Shown here: piece after piece, positions 1 to 9,139 of the stretch
How positions within the stretch are numbered: position 1 is the first letter of the stretch
How the letters are laid out: each line of letters begins with the position of its first letter
Assembly (NCBI GenBank): GCA_033557685.1
Contig: JAWQRN010000082.1
Location: forward strand, 1 to 40,420
DNA: 40,420 nt
Origin: Sperchopsis tessellata
Taxonomy: Eukaryota; Arthropoda; Insecta; Coleoptera; Hydrophilidae
Direction of reading: 5' to 3'
The notes under the pieces: generated by a model
Seen by the model: the letters and a program-made list of their open reading frames with translations, nothing else
What the model was told of the DNA's origin: nothing
Databases searched by the model: none
Translations under genes and position numbers: made by a program

Positions 1-183
1 TCTTTTGAAGAAGGAAGAACTTGCGAAATCTTTTGTATTGGGGAGAATACTGTTTTGATATCAAATTTTCTTAGAATACGGGCAATTTTGTCCGTTGAAT
101 TCTTGACGAATGGCAGATAAGCTGTTGCTTTCACCTCAGGAGTATTTTTGACAGTGATGGGTGGATTTCTGAAATGTCTTATT
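1..183 (-). pseudogene. Penelope-like element RT C-terminal fragment
   Basis: The minus strand is open for about 60 codons running off the left edge. It contains the segment LPFVKNSTDKIARILRK followed by DIKTVFSPIQKISQVL. This is the conserved connector that in Penelope-like retroelements lies after the reverse transcriptase core and before the GIY-YIG endonuclease (family pattern: P-[FY]-[VI]-K-G-x-S-x-[KR]-I-x-R-I-L-[KR]-K). The expected glycine after F-V-K is N here. No stop is seen from the window edge to about position 183, where similarity ends next to a Penelope-type repeat in the opposite orientation. It is a fragment of a mobile element inside a lola intron, not a host gene. The rest of the element lies outside the window, so I cannot say whether it is complete. 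Confidence 0.6.
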
Positions 184-205
184 GACCGTTTGATGTCTGA
201 CAAAC

Positions 206-360
206 AGTGCAGTGAATTCATTTATTGAAGTAACAACACTCGCCTTGAAAATGTCACTTGCAACAGTGGACAAAACGTCGGCACTTGTCAGAGCCTCTAC
301 ACGGTTTCCACCCGGAAACAACATTCATAGATACTAACCGTGGAAGTCTATTACATTTAA
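206..360 (+). repeat. Penelope-type repeat family 1, copy a
   Basis: This is one of four copies of a ~155-bp repeat (others at 4906-5062, 20701-20857 reversed, and a decayed copy near 38098-38230). It begins CAGTGCAGTGAATTC and ends with GTGGAAGTCTATTACATTTAA-like sequence. Positions 245-280 hold a hammerhead-ribozyme-like core: TTGAAAA, a short GTCAC/GTGGAC stem, then ACAAAAC GTC, where the expected G of GAAA is A. Repeats of this kind flank Penelope-like elements and occur alone in animal genomes. Confidence 0.6.
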
Positions 361-1329
361 TTGATAAATTATGTTCTGTACAATTAAGATGAGCACAGAT
401 ACTGCTTTCAGTATTATAGTGTTGTTTTCAGATAATGTGTTTAGCCTGATTTATGTGTACTGCTTTGTACTGTATTACTTGTATGTCCTGTTTTCATCAA
501 ATAATGTACAAAATATTAAATGTGTCAGTTGTTTAAATAATAGCTATTTAATAGATACAAAACTCAGGACTAAACATTAAAAATTTCCGCAAAATTAAAC
601 AGATAGTTCGTGAAGTTGCATGTTTTTGAATAGATATTATTAATAAATAAAATTATTTGGAAAGAGATCATAAAATTACCTACCAATGATAGACAAAAAG
701 GAACTCGTAAAACAAAAATACAATTTTCAATAACTTTCAAAACAAAACCTAAATTATGTTATACACTTTTAATAATTTTAAAATAACAAAAATAAAATAT
801 ATATAAAAAAAAGAAAGTGCCTAGTGAACTAGGCAAAAATTCAAATCTAGCAACCAGAGTTAGGTAGATTTGTTCTACCACTTATACCTATCATGTAACT
901 ACATACACGCTTTCCCTGCACTACAAACACACAATTATTTCTCACTCAGACACACAATTATTTTACCCACATCCAATTATTCAAACTGACATCAATAACA
1001 TTCTCAAACGCCTGCGAAAAGTAGTCCTTCCATAACCATACAAACCTACACATAGCCCATTGTACAAAAACCAAGTGGTATAAGTGAAGGAATGCCTAAA
1101 CACCAACAATGGTCAACGCAACCTTGAATTCAAATTATGATCATCTATACGGAATGTTAATTTTTCGCGCAGATAAGGAGATGATTTTTTTCAATGATAT
1201 CTCTTGTGGAACATGTGGCGTGCAGCCATCTTCTAGCTTCCGTCCTCAGCCACTTCAAAACAGCCAATGTGCTCGATACACCTCACTCCCCGCATGAAGT
1301 AGACACAAGCATTCTGCATCCAGCACACA
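361..1329. other. AT-rich intron, no gene seen
   Basis: Poly-A/T-rich sequence with frequent stops in all frames. A slightly GC-richer patch at 840-1330 gives short open frames without a recognisable domain. It could be further retroelement debris adjoining the fragment that follows. Confidence 0.4.
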
Positions 1330-1389
1330 AAAAGTCAACACACGCCGATGGGATGAAGAGAGGCATCCGCAGTGACTGTACAGACTCTT

Positions 1390-1560
1390 CAGTATAGTAT
1401 AGGTTTTCCTATCAGACCAGCAACATACTTCCCAAAACAGAGGTCGACATCTACAATGACACCCAAGTTCCTAGCTTCACTCAATGATGGAGCTGCGATG
1501 TGTTTACCTAGCACAAATGTAATGGTGGAAAGATTTTTAGCACAAATTAATGATTTTCGG
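1390..1560 (-). pseudogene. Non-LTR retrotransposon fragment (NLGVI motif)
   Basis: On the minus strand a short open stretch reads ITFVLGKHIAAPS followed by ARNLGVIVDVDLCFGKYV. The A-R-N-L-G-V-I-x-D pattern is the block found after the YADD motif in reverse transcriptases of several LINE clades, where it is followed by L-S-F-x-x-H-V. Here it lies downstream of a separate LINE C-terminal region at 1640-2090, so it is probably a different element or a rearranged piece. It is degenerate, with no start and stops on both sides. Confidence 0.4.
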
Positions 1561-1639
1561 TAGTGATTAAGACTGATTATTGTAACAATGTCAGCAATAA
1601 CAGTAGTACAGATAAATCTTAACTACATTTGTGTAGAAG

Positions 1640-2745
1640 AGTTCCAAATATATTAGAAGAAAATGATACATTCTTCTTATTATGATGTGTCAAATCTCCC
1701 TGACGATAGCGATCATTGTAGCGAATGCTTTATGATCTTCTGTCAGTTGATAGTTGTTCAGTGTTTTGGATACCCATCCATTCTTTTTTATTTAGCAACC
1801 AAGAGACCTATTTTTTACCAATACCTTTTCGACATTCTATCTTTCCTTTCATAATTTGCTGTAGAATTCAGTGTCTATCACCACATGGGATTTGCCCAAT
1901 ATAATATTTTTCTGTATTTAATCCTTACAAGCAGCTCTCGGTTAACTTTCACTCTTTTTAGTACCTCATTATTCTTCCAACATCCAATTCATGGTATTTC
2001 AAGCATTCTTCGATGGATTCATATTTTTAAAGTCGCTAAATGGTTCATAGTGTTGTCTTGCAAGGTCCAGGCTTCTGCACTGCAAAGGCCAAACCTAGCA
2101 TGTAGTCAATCTCATCCTAAATGTTGGGATAATTTTGCCATTACAAAAGGACTTTTTTAAGCTATTATTACCTTCTGTTTCACTTCTGTACTTCAATCTA
2201 GTTGATCGGATATAATATCTCCCATGTACATAAATCTGTTGCCCCTCTCAGTTTGTTGACAATTTATTACTAATGCGGCATCCTAATATGACTGACAACT
2301 GAATATCATCAACTTTACATTCATATTCAGGTTCATCTCTCCATCAAAACTCTCTGCCATAATAGATACATCATCCACATAACAGGCCCATTTTCCTTTA
2401 ACTTTCACACCATAATCTTTTACTTACAGAGCTCTTATGAAAATTGTACCTGAATATAAATTAAATAGTAGCAGGAAGAAAATGCAGTCTTTAACTATCT
2501 TACTGCCAAATTTGACAAAGGTCTTTTGTCTCCAGTAAAGATTTGGTATTAAGCGAATGTAATATTTCTATAAGTTTAGAATGCTGAACTTGAACAAATG
2601 CTTTCCCAAAATCAACGAAACAATGTCTTTTCGTTGATCACGATACGTTTTTGGCAGCTTGATAAAAGTAGATTTTAGTCAGTCAGATGGAATTTAACCA
2701 GTATTGTCTGTCTGGGATGTTATCTACATCAATCATTTTAAGTTC
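1640..2745 (-). pseudogene. Decayed non-LTR retrotransposon RT and C-terminal region
   Basis: Read on the minus strand, shifting frames give in order: VDFGKAFVQVQHSKLIEIL (2600-2650 region; matches the D-x-x-K-A-F-D-x-V-x-H block of RT), LFNLYSGTIF, then an intact-looking catalytic YVDD at 2370-2381 in a frame reading GKWACYVDDVSIMAES, then GNRFMYMGDI (the YLG block), then A-E-A-W-T-L near 2070, then NEEVLKRV / ELLVRIKYRKILYW and a final LATMIAIVR. This order matches the RT and C-terminal domain of LINE ORF2 proteins of the type ending in LYGAExWTL. Several frameshifts and stops show that it is dead. It lies in intron sequence on the same strand as lola. Confidence 0.6.
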
Positions 2746-2759
2746 AGTTGGAAATTTGG

Positions 2760-4800
2760 AAAAGTGTAAGTACAAAAATAACTGAGATTATAGATAATTA
2801 AATAAAACTCAAATATAAGAGTTTAATTTTATTTTTGCAAAAATATATGACAATAAAGTTTCCATTGATTTTCTTAGCATTTTTTTATAAATGAATTTGT
2901 TTTTTTTTTTAGTGGAATATTTATAAGAAAGGTTTATCCCATAGAGTGCAGTTTTTAAAAAATTTTCAATATTAGATGGTTATGTGTCCAAATTGGGGAA
3001 GCAATAAAAATTATTTTAAATTTTTCTATCCAAAAGTACTCTATGAAAATATTTTTTTCTGAAATTAATAAAAATAACCACTCCAGTCTTTCAAGATAGA
3101 GAACAACTAACGAAAATTCATTTATTATTATATTTTAGCAATACCAATGCTGGAGATTAGACTACTGCACTTAGGAATTTTACGGCATCTAGATTCCAAC
3201 TGGAATAGGTACCCATTGTTTTAGATATCTCCAAGAAGTTAACCACCTGTGTTTAAACTACAAATATCAGTACACCATCAACTTATATTGCAGTACCATA
3301 TCATCTGATATTACATATTTGAAAGTATCTTTGGTACCCCTACTTTACCAAGCTCTATCTTGCTTGGGTTGATTTTATAGCATCTGTATTTAGGGTATAC
3401 CATCTAAAATTACTTTGGATCACACCGATGTCTGTTTTACAATGATAAAAGATTTGCATGAACAACAATAAAATACATGCACCTTTTTAAGCTCGTCGTA
3501 GCAATTTGGTTGTGATCCATATTTATGTTTAGATCATTCACCTACTTATTTTAAAATATCAGTGTTATTTTTAACATACTTGTAAGAAATTTGGTTTTAT
3601 ACAGTATTACTTGCTTTAAATGTGCACTTTAAAGATCAAATTTTACATTTGGTTGAAACTTAACATTTTTTTTTACAAGTTTAAATGCAATTTAACTTAA
3701 AGTAACCAGTCAGAAACCTCACAATAAAAAAGGCAAATGTACCCGTCTGTTCACAATGGGTAGCGATGAAGACAATTTCTTACTTATATTTTTTGTCATC
3801 CAATTACTTAATGAGTACTTAGCTTCAACCAAATATGAAACGTGATTATTATAGAAAGCATTCAAATCCAATTTCACATGAGTATATTAAAAATAGCTCA
3901 TAATTTTTAAAACCAATTGGTGAATGATTAAAAATATCTGTAAAAACCATAAATATCAAACAAAATAAAAATGTTTTGGGATGTCTATGTATTTTGGGTA
4001 AATGAAGACTCATTTTGATAACTTTTAGTTAAAATATCTTTATTTTGCATTTTTGTGATGGATTGCATGGAGAAAGGTGTATTACACTGGTCTAGCTATT
4101 TGAAAAGAATACAAAATAGACATATATAAGTGCAGTGGAGAATGCGACAAGTGCAGATGGCCTACAAGAAAATGGAAAGAGCATGGAGTTAGTAGAGTCT
4201 AAAGCCATTTTTCAGAATAGGAGATGAATGAGATTATCAATGTCGTGTAGTTATAGTTATTTTTTATATTTGACTATACATATTTTATATTATTGTAAAT
4301 CTAGAGTCTGCGAAAAACCAAATATCTAAAGAATTATATATCTTTATTGCATCATTTATACACCACATGTAATTACCTTGAAAACTACATATAGTTCATG
4401 AAAAGTTGCAGGGCATAAATGAAGCTCAAAAGTTCTTAAACGCATTCAGCAATTTTCAAAAGTATAGAAGTTATGTAGGGTCAAATATCCTGTATACTAG
4501 AGGTAATGTTAGCTTAGTTATTCCAAAAATTTATATTTTCTCAGTCTTTATTGGCCTCTTCAAATATATTTTCATCCATCCAACATAAACAAACAATGAG
4601 TTTTAGATTTTGGGGAAACTTTTAATATAAAGTTTTAGTGACACAAGCATGAAAAATATAAAATCTCAAGCCAGAACAACGTAAATTTGGTTTTTATCAT
4701 GTTTAACAACACAGAATTTCGAGAGATAGAAGAAAATAGAAGTAAGCATCTCGTACCAAAAGTAAATTATATAAAAATCTGGTTTGGTGCTATTATGATA
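2760..4800. other. AT-rich intron, no gene seen
   Basis: About 2 kb of AT-rich sequence with stops in every frame. I found no zinc-finger exon signature, transposon domain or inverted repeat here. The short open frame at 4406-4588 has no recognisable features. Confidence 0.4.
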
Positions 4801-4875
4801 GGTAGTATGACATAAAGGTACATTCGCCCGAACGCAACAGCCATGCGCTAGTGCGCATCCCCCACTACAGGCCTT

Positions 4876-4914
4876 TCCTATATAAGCATGATCAAGCCGA
4901 GTTTGGATCAGTGC
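4876..4914 (+). promoter_or_regulatory. Probable TATA/initiator core promoter of a Penelope-type element
   Basis: TATATAAG at 4879-4886 lies 31 bp upstream (first T to the A of TCAGT) of an arthropod-type initiator, TCAGT, at 4908-4912. The 5' boundary of repeat family 1, judged from copies a and c that share no sequence further upstream, falls at this initiator. That is what is expected if the other copies are reverse transcripts starting at this site. No transcription data are available here. Confidence 0.45.
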
Positions 4915-5062
4915 AGTGAATTCATTCATTCAAGTAGCATCACCCGCCTTGAAAATGTTCCAGTGGACGAAACGTCAGCACTTATCAGAGCCTCTACACG
5001 GTTTCCACCCGGAAACAATATTCATACAGATAATAACCGTGGAAGTCTATTACATTTAAAAG
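4906..5062 (+). repeat. Penelope-type repeat family 1, copy b
   Basis: This is the best preserved family 1 copy. It runs from CAGTGCAGTGAATTC to GGAAGTCTATTACATTTAA. The hammerhead-like core is at 4949-4976: TTGAAAA, T, GTTC/GGAC stem with a 4-nt CAGT loop, GAAAC, GTC. It is the only copy here with a TATA-containing upstream region, so it may be the promoter-bearing copy of a tandem terminal repeat. Confidence 0.6.
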
Positions 5063-5234
5063 GTACATTCAAGTTTTTGAAGACTTAGATCTTCATCATC
5101 AGAAGTACATAATATATATTCCATAAAGAGTAAATGTGGATGAAAAGATATACACAACGAGAAAAATAGAAAAAATTAATTCAGTGCATAAACTTCCACA
5201 GCCACAATAAATATCTTCAATTTTTCCGAGTTCT

Positions 5235-5395
5235 GGGTTTTATTTTTGCCGACGTTTCGCCCTCCGTTGTAGGGGACATTATCAAGACATAAGAGCTACT
5301 TGTCTTGATAATGTATCCTGCAACGGTGGACGAAATGACAGCAAAAACAAAAGCCAACACATGGTCATCTCCTAGAAAACTTGAAGAAATAGAAA
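5235..5395. repeat. Penelope-type repeat family 2, head-to-head inverted pair
   Basis: Two copies of a second repeat family point away from each other around a ~14-bp centre, with hammerhead-like cores at 5251-5285 (minus) and 5305-5337 (plus). Each reads TTGATAA, T, a stem starting GTCC or a variant, then GAAA. Downstream of each core is A-rich sequence of the type GCAAAAA. The plus copy continues into CAACACATGGTCATCTCC, shared with copies near 25.1 and 25.4 kb. The pair would form a long hairpin as DNA or RNA. Confidence 0.6.
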
Positions 5396-5768
5396 GAATT
5401 GACAAATAATTGTTTACGAAAAAATATATTATAAAAACAAAAGTAGTAAAATTAATTTAGAAAAATTTAATCAATTAAAGAAACAAGAATAGTTACCTTT
5501 ATAACTTAGTCTTTTAAATTTACAATGGTACTATCTATTACTGATACTTTTTCTGAATAGGTAAGATCTACCTGTTTAACTTACATAAGTAGATCAATAT
5601 GTCTGACAAGACAAATAATATACTCCACATTTACTTTATTTTTACTCTACAGTATTTTTATTGTGAACGAAAATGTTACTTAAATTGTTCGTGTTAAATT
5701 TTTTTTTAATGCCAACAAGTAATATCATTACTCTTAATAAAAATACTTTAACATTTTTATGCAAAAGT

Positions 5769-6080
5769 GCAGTATATTCTTTATCTTATCATATTTGTGG
5801 TGCTACTTATGTCAGACAAACAAGTTCATCTTTCTGATCTAGAGTTTCTAATCATAAGAGCAGAATTAGATGTGGTTCAAATTCGAACTTTGTTTTACTC
5901 GTAAATAATATCAAACATAATTTCAATGGGGATATTAAATTTCTGCATTTCTATAATAAAGGCAAAAAATGTAATACTGCAATAAACCATGAAATTTACT
6001 TATCAGTAAAAGATACCAGTTCTTATAATATACTTTTTTGTAAACAAACATTTGTATTTTCTCAACATGTAAAACTTTGA
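5769..6080 (+). pseudogene. Penelope-like GIY-YIG endonuclease relic
   Basis: The plus-strand frame gives AVYSLSYHICGATYVRQTSS, a stop after F, then SRVSNHKSRIRC, later HFYNKGKKCNTAINHEIY. This follows the family order G-[VI]-Y-x-[LI]-x-C-x-x-C-x-x-x-Y-[VI]-G-Q-T, R-x-x-x-H, and a K-G-K-K-L-d-x-x-E-x-x-x-[IL] helix found in the endonuclease of Penelope-like elements. The Y-V-G-Q-T glycine is R, the first cysteine is Y, and a stop interrupts the frame, so it cannot be active. Flanking DNA is too decayed to place the rest of the element. It may belong to the same family as the RT fragment at the left edge, although orientation differs. Confidence 0.55.
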
Positions 6081-6700
6081 AATTAAATTTCTCCAAAAAT
6101 CTGAATTTTTTAATATTAAATTTATAGCAAAGAATCAATATTCTTCAGTTAACTTTCCTGGTATGGTAAGAAGTGTATGTTACATCCCACCTCTACATTG
6201 ATCTATAATTTCTTTGAGACTAGTTGCTTACATATTTGTTTAAAACATGTCTAGAAATTTATTTAAAATTTTTTATAGACATTAATTAAAAATCCAAGAA
6301 TTTCGTTATCTTTTTGCTTTTCTTCTGCAAGTACCGATATTAGTGATGTAGGAGGGGAAATGTTCTCCAAAGTTCGTTTACATTTTGTTCCAGAAATCAA
6401 GCCAGAAACACAAGAATTGTTTGCAAGATTTATTAATACATTTTTTTGTACCAACTGCAAACCTACTAGAAATGCCGATGCGGATCTAATTTTTAAAGTA
6501 CTACATTTTGGGTAATTTAAAGACTTGTTTTATTTCTTCGATAAAATATATTTTTAAGTTATTTTATCTTATATATTACAATTGACAAGAATAAAGTTTT
6601 TACAACAATTTATAAATTATAATTCTGGGGTACAAAATACACCCTGCATAGGAACATGTATGTAATTTGGCACTGTTATTTTTGCCCATTTGCAATATAT

Positions 6701-6895
6701 CTAAATATTTATTTGTTGATTATAGTCTAATTTTCCATGTTTTCTCAGCGCATGTATTTGCAAGTTTGACTTTTGATTTTCTAAACCACATTCATATTTC
6801 AAGTGTCGAACCAAGTTTGTTTTTGTTTACATTTAGATCTGCAATTTGAGCAGAAAAATTTACCATCTGGAATGCCTCTACCATGATCCAAGTAT
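6701..6895 (-). pseudogene. lola: Decayed lola class I zinc-finger exon
   Basis: A minus-strand acceptor (ATTAGATTTTAG) is followed by A + TAC TTG GAT, the same Y-L-D opening and the same phase as the class I exon at 12.3 kb. The first finger starts well: K-F-F-C-S-N-C at residues 12-18, then K-Q-K-Q. One nucleotide is then missing, so the original frame ends at a TGA. In the shifted frame the sequence resumes as LVRHLKYECGLENQ, then SNLQIHALRKHG and a stop. Compared with intact class I exons, about 12 residues (36 nt) between the E-C-G and N-L are absent, including both cysteines of finger 2. It therefore carries a frameshift plus an in-frame deletion and cannot encode two working fingers. 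It sits about 0.6 kb beyond the last intact exon, at the 3' end of the array as seen here. Confidence 0.8.
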
Positions 6896-7442
6896 CTAAA
6901 ATCTAATGTACTTGTTAATGATAAATAAAACATTAATAAAGAATTTACAAAATAAGTAAACTTACCAACCTATGCAGAATTAAATTTAGTGTATGTAAAA
7001 GTTAAATCTTTAAGCTGCATTTTTATTGGAACATCCACAATCAATTGAGCCAATGAAACCCCACATTACTTACGTTAAGGACTTTTATGGAGAAACTTGT
7101 TCTGCCTAGTTTCAATACCTACTATATATCTTATTTAAAATTTTAAAAAAGAGAGATACAAAAAATGTAAATAGAAATTCTATTTTTATATTATACTATA
7201 TTATCACATTTATCAGACCTTGACCACAATTCCAAGTTATAAACAGCAATGCAAGACTTTATACACTTTCAAAATATGCAAAATTAATTGGAGTCAAAGA
7301 AACAAAAGAATTTCTGAGAGCTTTTCCAAAACAACAATTACCTTTAAGACATACTTAATGTATTCCTTCCTTTTCTTGCTTTAGGCAAAATTCGATTTTT
7401 TTTAAATTATACCTTTATTTAAAAACAGACAAGTTTAAAGCT

Positions 7443-7448
7443 TTTATT
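7443..7448 (-). terminator. Poly(A) signal AATAAA after the 7.5-kb exon
   Basis: On the minus strand AATAAA occurs about 22 nt past the stop codon of the terminal exon at 7470-7680. A second AATAAA overlaps the stop itself (7466-7471). Either could serve 3' end formation. Confidence 0.4.
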
Positions 7449-7469
7449 AAAAAACTAAAATATTATTTA

Positions 7470-7680
7470 TTATAATTGACATATTCCATGTTTTCTAGCT
7501 AAATGCCCTCGTAAACTTAACTTATATCTAAATTTCCGGAAGCACACTTCACAATGAAACTGAGGTTCTACTCCACATTCGTATTTCAAATGTCTTACAA
7601 GATGAGCTTTCTGTTTGTAGGACAGTGGGCAATTTGGACAAGTATATCTGCCATCAAAGCCTTGGTTGAACATCTGATAC
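7470..7680 (-). CDS. lola: lola alternative terminal exon, class I, exon 1
   Basis: This terminal coding exon encodes 69 residues and a TAA stop after the acceptor CAGATTTCAG. One leftover nucleotide (G) precedes TAT, so the upstream exon must supply two bases of the split codon. Finger 1 is C14-x2-C17-x12-H30-x4-C35 (a C2HC finger ending Y-E-C-G); finger 2 is C43-x2-C46-x12-H59-x4-H64, followed by G-I-C-Q-L. Paired fingers of this form are the isoform-specific DNA-binding end of the Lola BTB transcription factors, which act in the nucleus in axon guidance and other development. The methionine three residues in is internal to the fused isoform and not a start. All zinc ligands are present, so the exon looks functional. 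No independent promoter is evident. Confidence 0.87.
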
Positions 7681-7943
7681 CTGAAATCTGAAGTTGGATG
7701 TTAATATTCAATGATATATAAAATTTGATTAATAATTCGGCATTCATATACAAAAAAAAATAAAAAAATACTTACTACTATAGTAATTGGTAGATAGTGA
7801 CATTCTAACAAATAATCATGCCATTTCATACTATACAGTTTTATGAATTGACAAAATAAAAAACCTAAATTACGTACTTTAAAATAATTAACAACACAAA
7901 AATCATTAGTACCAAAAATACTAAAACATTAAAATGTATATGC

Positions 7944-9137
7944 AGGGTGATTCAATATTATGTTTCCAGACTTTGGGAAATTATTCCTTAGGTCAAAATA
8001 ATAAAAAAAAAATTCCCACACACTTCCTTCTTTCTTTCCTTCTAATGGAGTTACTGCCAAAATCGGGCCTTGGCCTCCGCCAGTTGTTGCCTCAAAACTG
8101 TTCAGTCCTCGGCTAAGGCTTTCTAGCCTCTCGTCCCCATCATATCGCATCTTTGTTCGTCATTCAGTTTCCCGTCCAGTTAGTGGTTTCATAACTTTGA
8201 TTTTTTTACAAGGTTAGGTTGTTGGCCCCACACCAAACCCCCTTTTCGGAGGACCGTTTCTCCCACTCCTGTAAGCCCTGACACCACCATCCGTACAGGT
8301 TGGTTAATGCATCTCAGGAATTTCCACAAACATAGGTCCTAAAATGCTTAGTTTTTTGTTTGTCCATCTGTGTTTTTTGGAAAAAAAAATCAATATTTCG
8401 ATAACCGGTGAAGCAATTTATTACCAAATGCCGTATGCACCTTTATTTCCATTTTTTGTACAAAAAATTATTATTTTTAAACGAAGCATTTTAAAATGGT
8501 TGTCATTTAAAATTTTTAACCTTTAATAACAAAAAAACCGCAAGGTTTACTAAACTATTAAAAGAATAACAAAAAAGTCTTATTATAAACCCAATACGAT
8601 TATATATTATTTTAGAGTTAAGTTAGTTTAAAGTTGAAGCCAATAATGGAGACAAACAAAATATTCTGAAAAATTATTTTTAACTTGGTCTCGATGTCGA
8701 AATTGAAATTTAATAATTGTTTTTAGTTACAAAAATGACTGCCTTTAGTCCTAGCTCCGTGTTAGTGTCGCGTTGCGCCGTAGGCTACTGGCATCGGGAT
8801 AAGTAATAACAATAAAAAAAATATCTCATTTTTCGACCGATCGCTATAATTGAGGTGTCTCTTAAAGATTAAAAATTTTAAATGATCACAATTTCAAAGT
8901 TCTTCAAATAAAAATAACAATTTTTTGTAGACAAAATGGAAACATTTGAAATAAAGGTGCGCACCGCATTTGGTTTAAATTGCTTAACTCATTATCAAAA
9001 TATTGATTTTATTTTTTAGAAAACAGATACAGATGGACACACGGATAACTAAGCATTTTAGGACCTATGTTTGTGGGAATTGTTTTGCCCCAAGGAATAA
9101 TTTCCCGAAGTCTGGAAACTTAATTTTTAATCACCCT
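7944..9137. mobile_element. Foldback (inverted-repeat) DNA element
   Basis: The ends are inverted copies: AGGGTGATTCAATATTATG... at the left and, read on the minus strand, AGGGTGATTAAAAATTAAG... at the right. Both continue with GTTTCCAGACTT and GGGAAATTATTCCTT. The match continues inward: 8319-8480 (containing TAGGTCCTAAAATGCTTAG, a CAATATTTCGATAACC-like segment and GCACCTTTATTTCCATTTTTT) pairs with 8905-9085 in reverse. Excluding the nested insertion, the arms are about 230 bp each around a centre at roughly 8480-8905. No transposase is encoded, so it would be non-autonomous. The flanking duplication is not clear. Confidence 0.7.
8021..8318 (-). mobile_element. Nested ~298-bp retroposon-like insertion
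   Basis: A GC-richer block interrupts only the left arm of the foldback element. It is flanked by AATTCCCACA (8011-8020) and AATTTCCACA (8319-8328), a 10-bp duplication with one mismatch; the uninterrupted right arm has this site once. On the minus strand the block ends in purine-rich GGAAAGAAAGAAGGAAG, suggesting a retroposon inserted in minus orientation. I do not recognise its family; a minus-strand open frame crosses it but has no known domain. Confidence 0.6.
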
Positions 9138-9139
9138 TT

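Noticed and set aside
4888..5088. 66-codon plus-strand frame over repeat family 1
   Set aside because: The same peptide pattern appears in other copies only because the repeat DNA is shared; other copies have stops or frameshifts, so it is not a protein-coding feature.
6263..6460. 65-codon minus-strand frame just past the decayed lola exon
   Set aside because: It has no zinc finger, no known domain and no clear link to an acceptor in the right phase. The composition is compatible with chance or with decayed transposon sequence.
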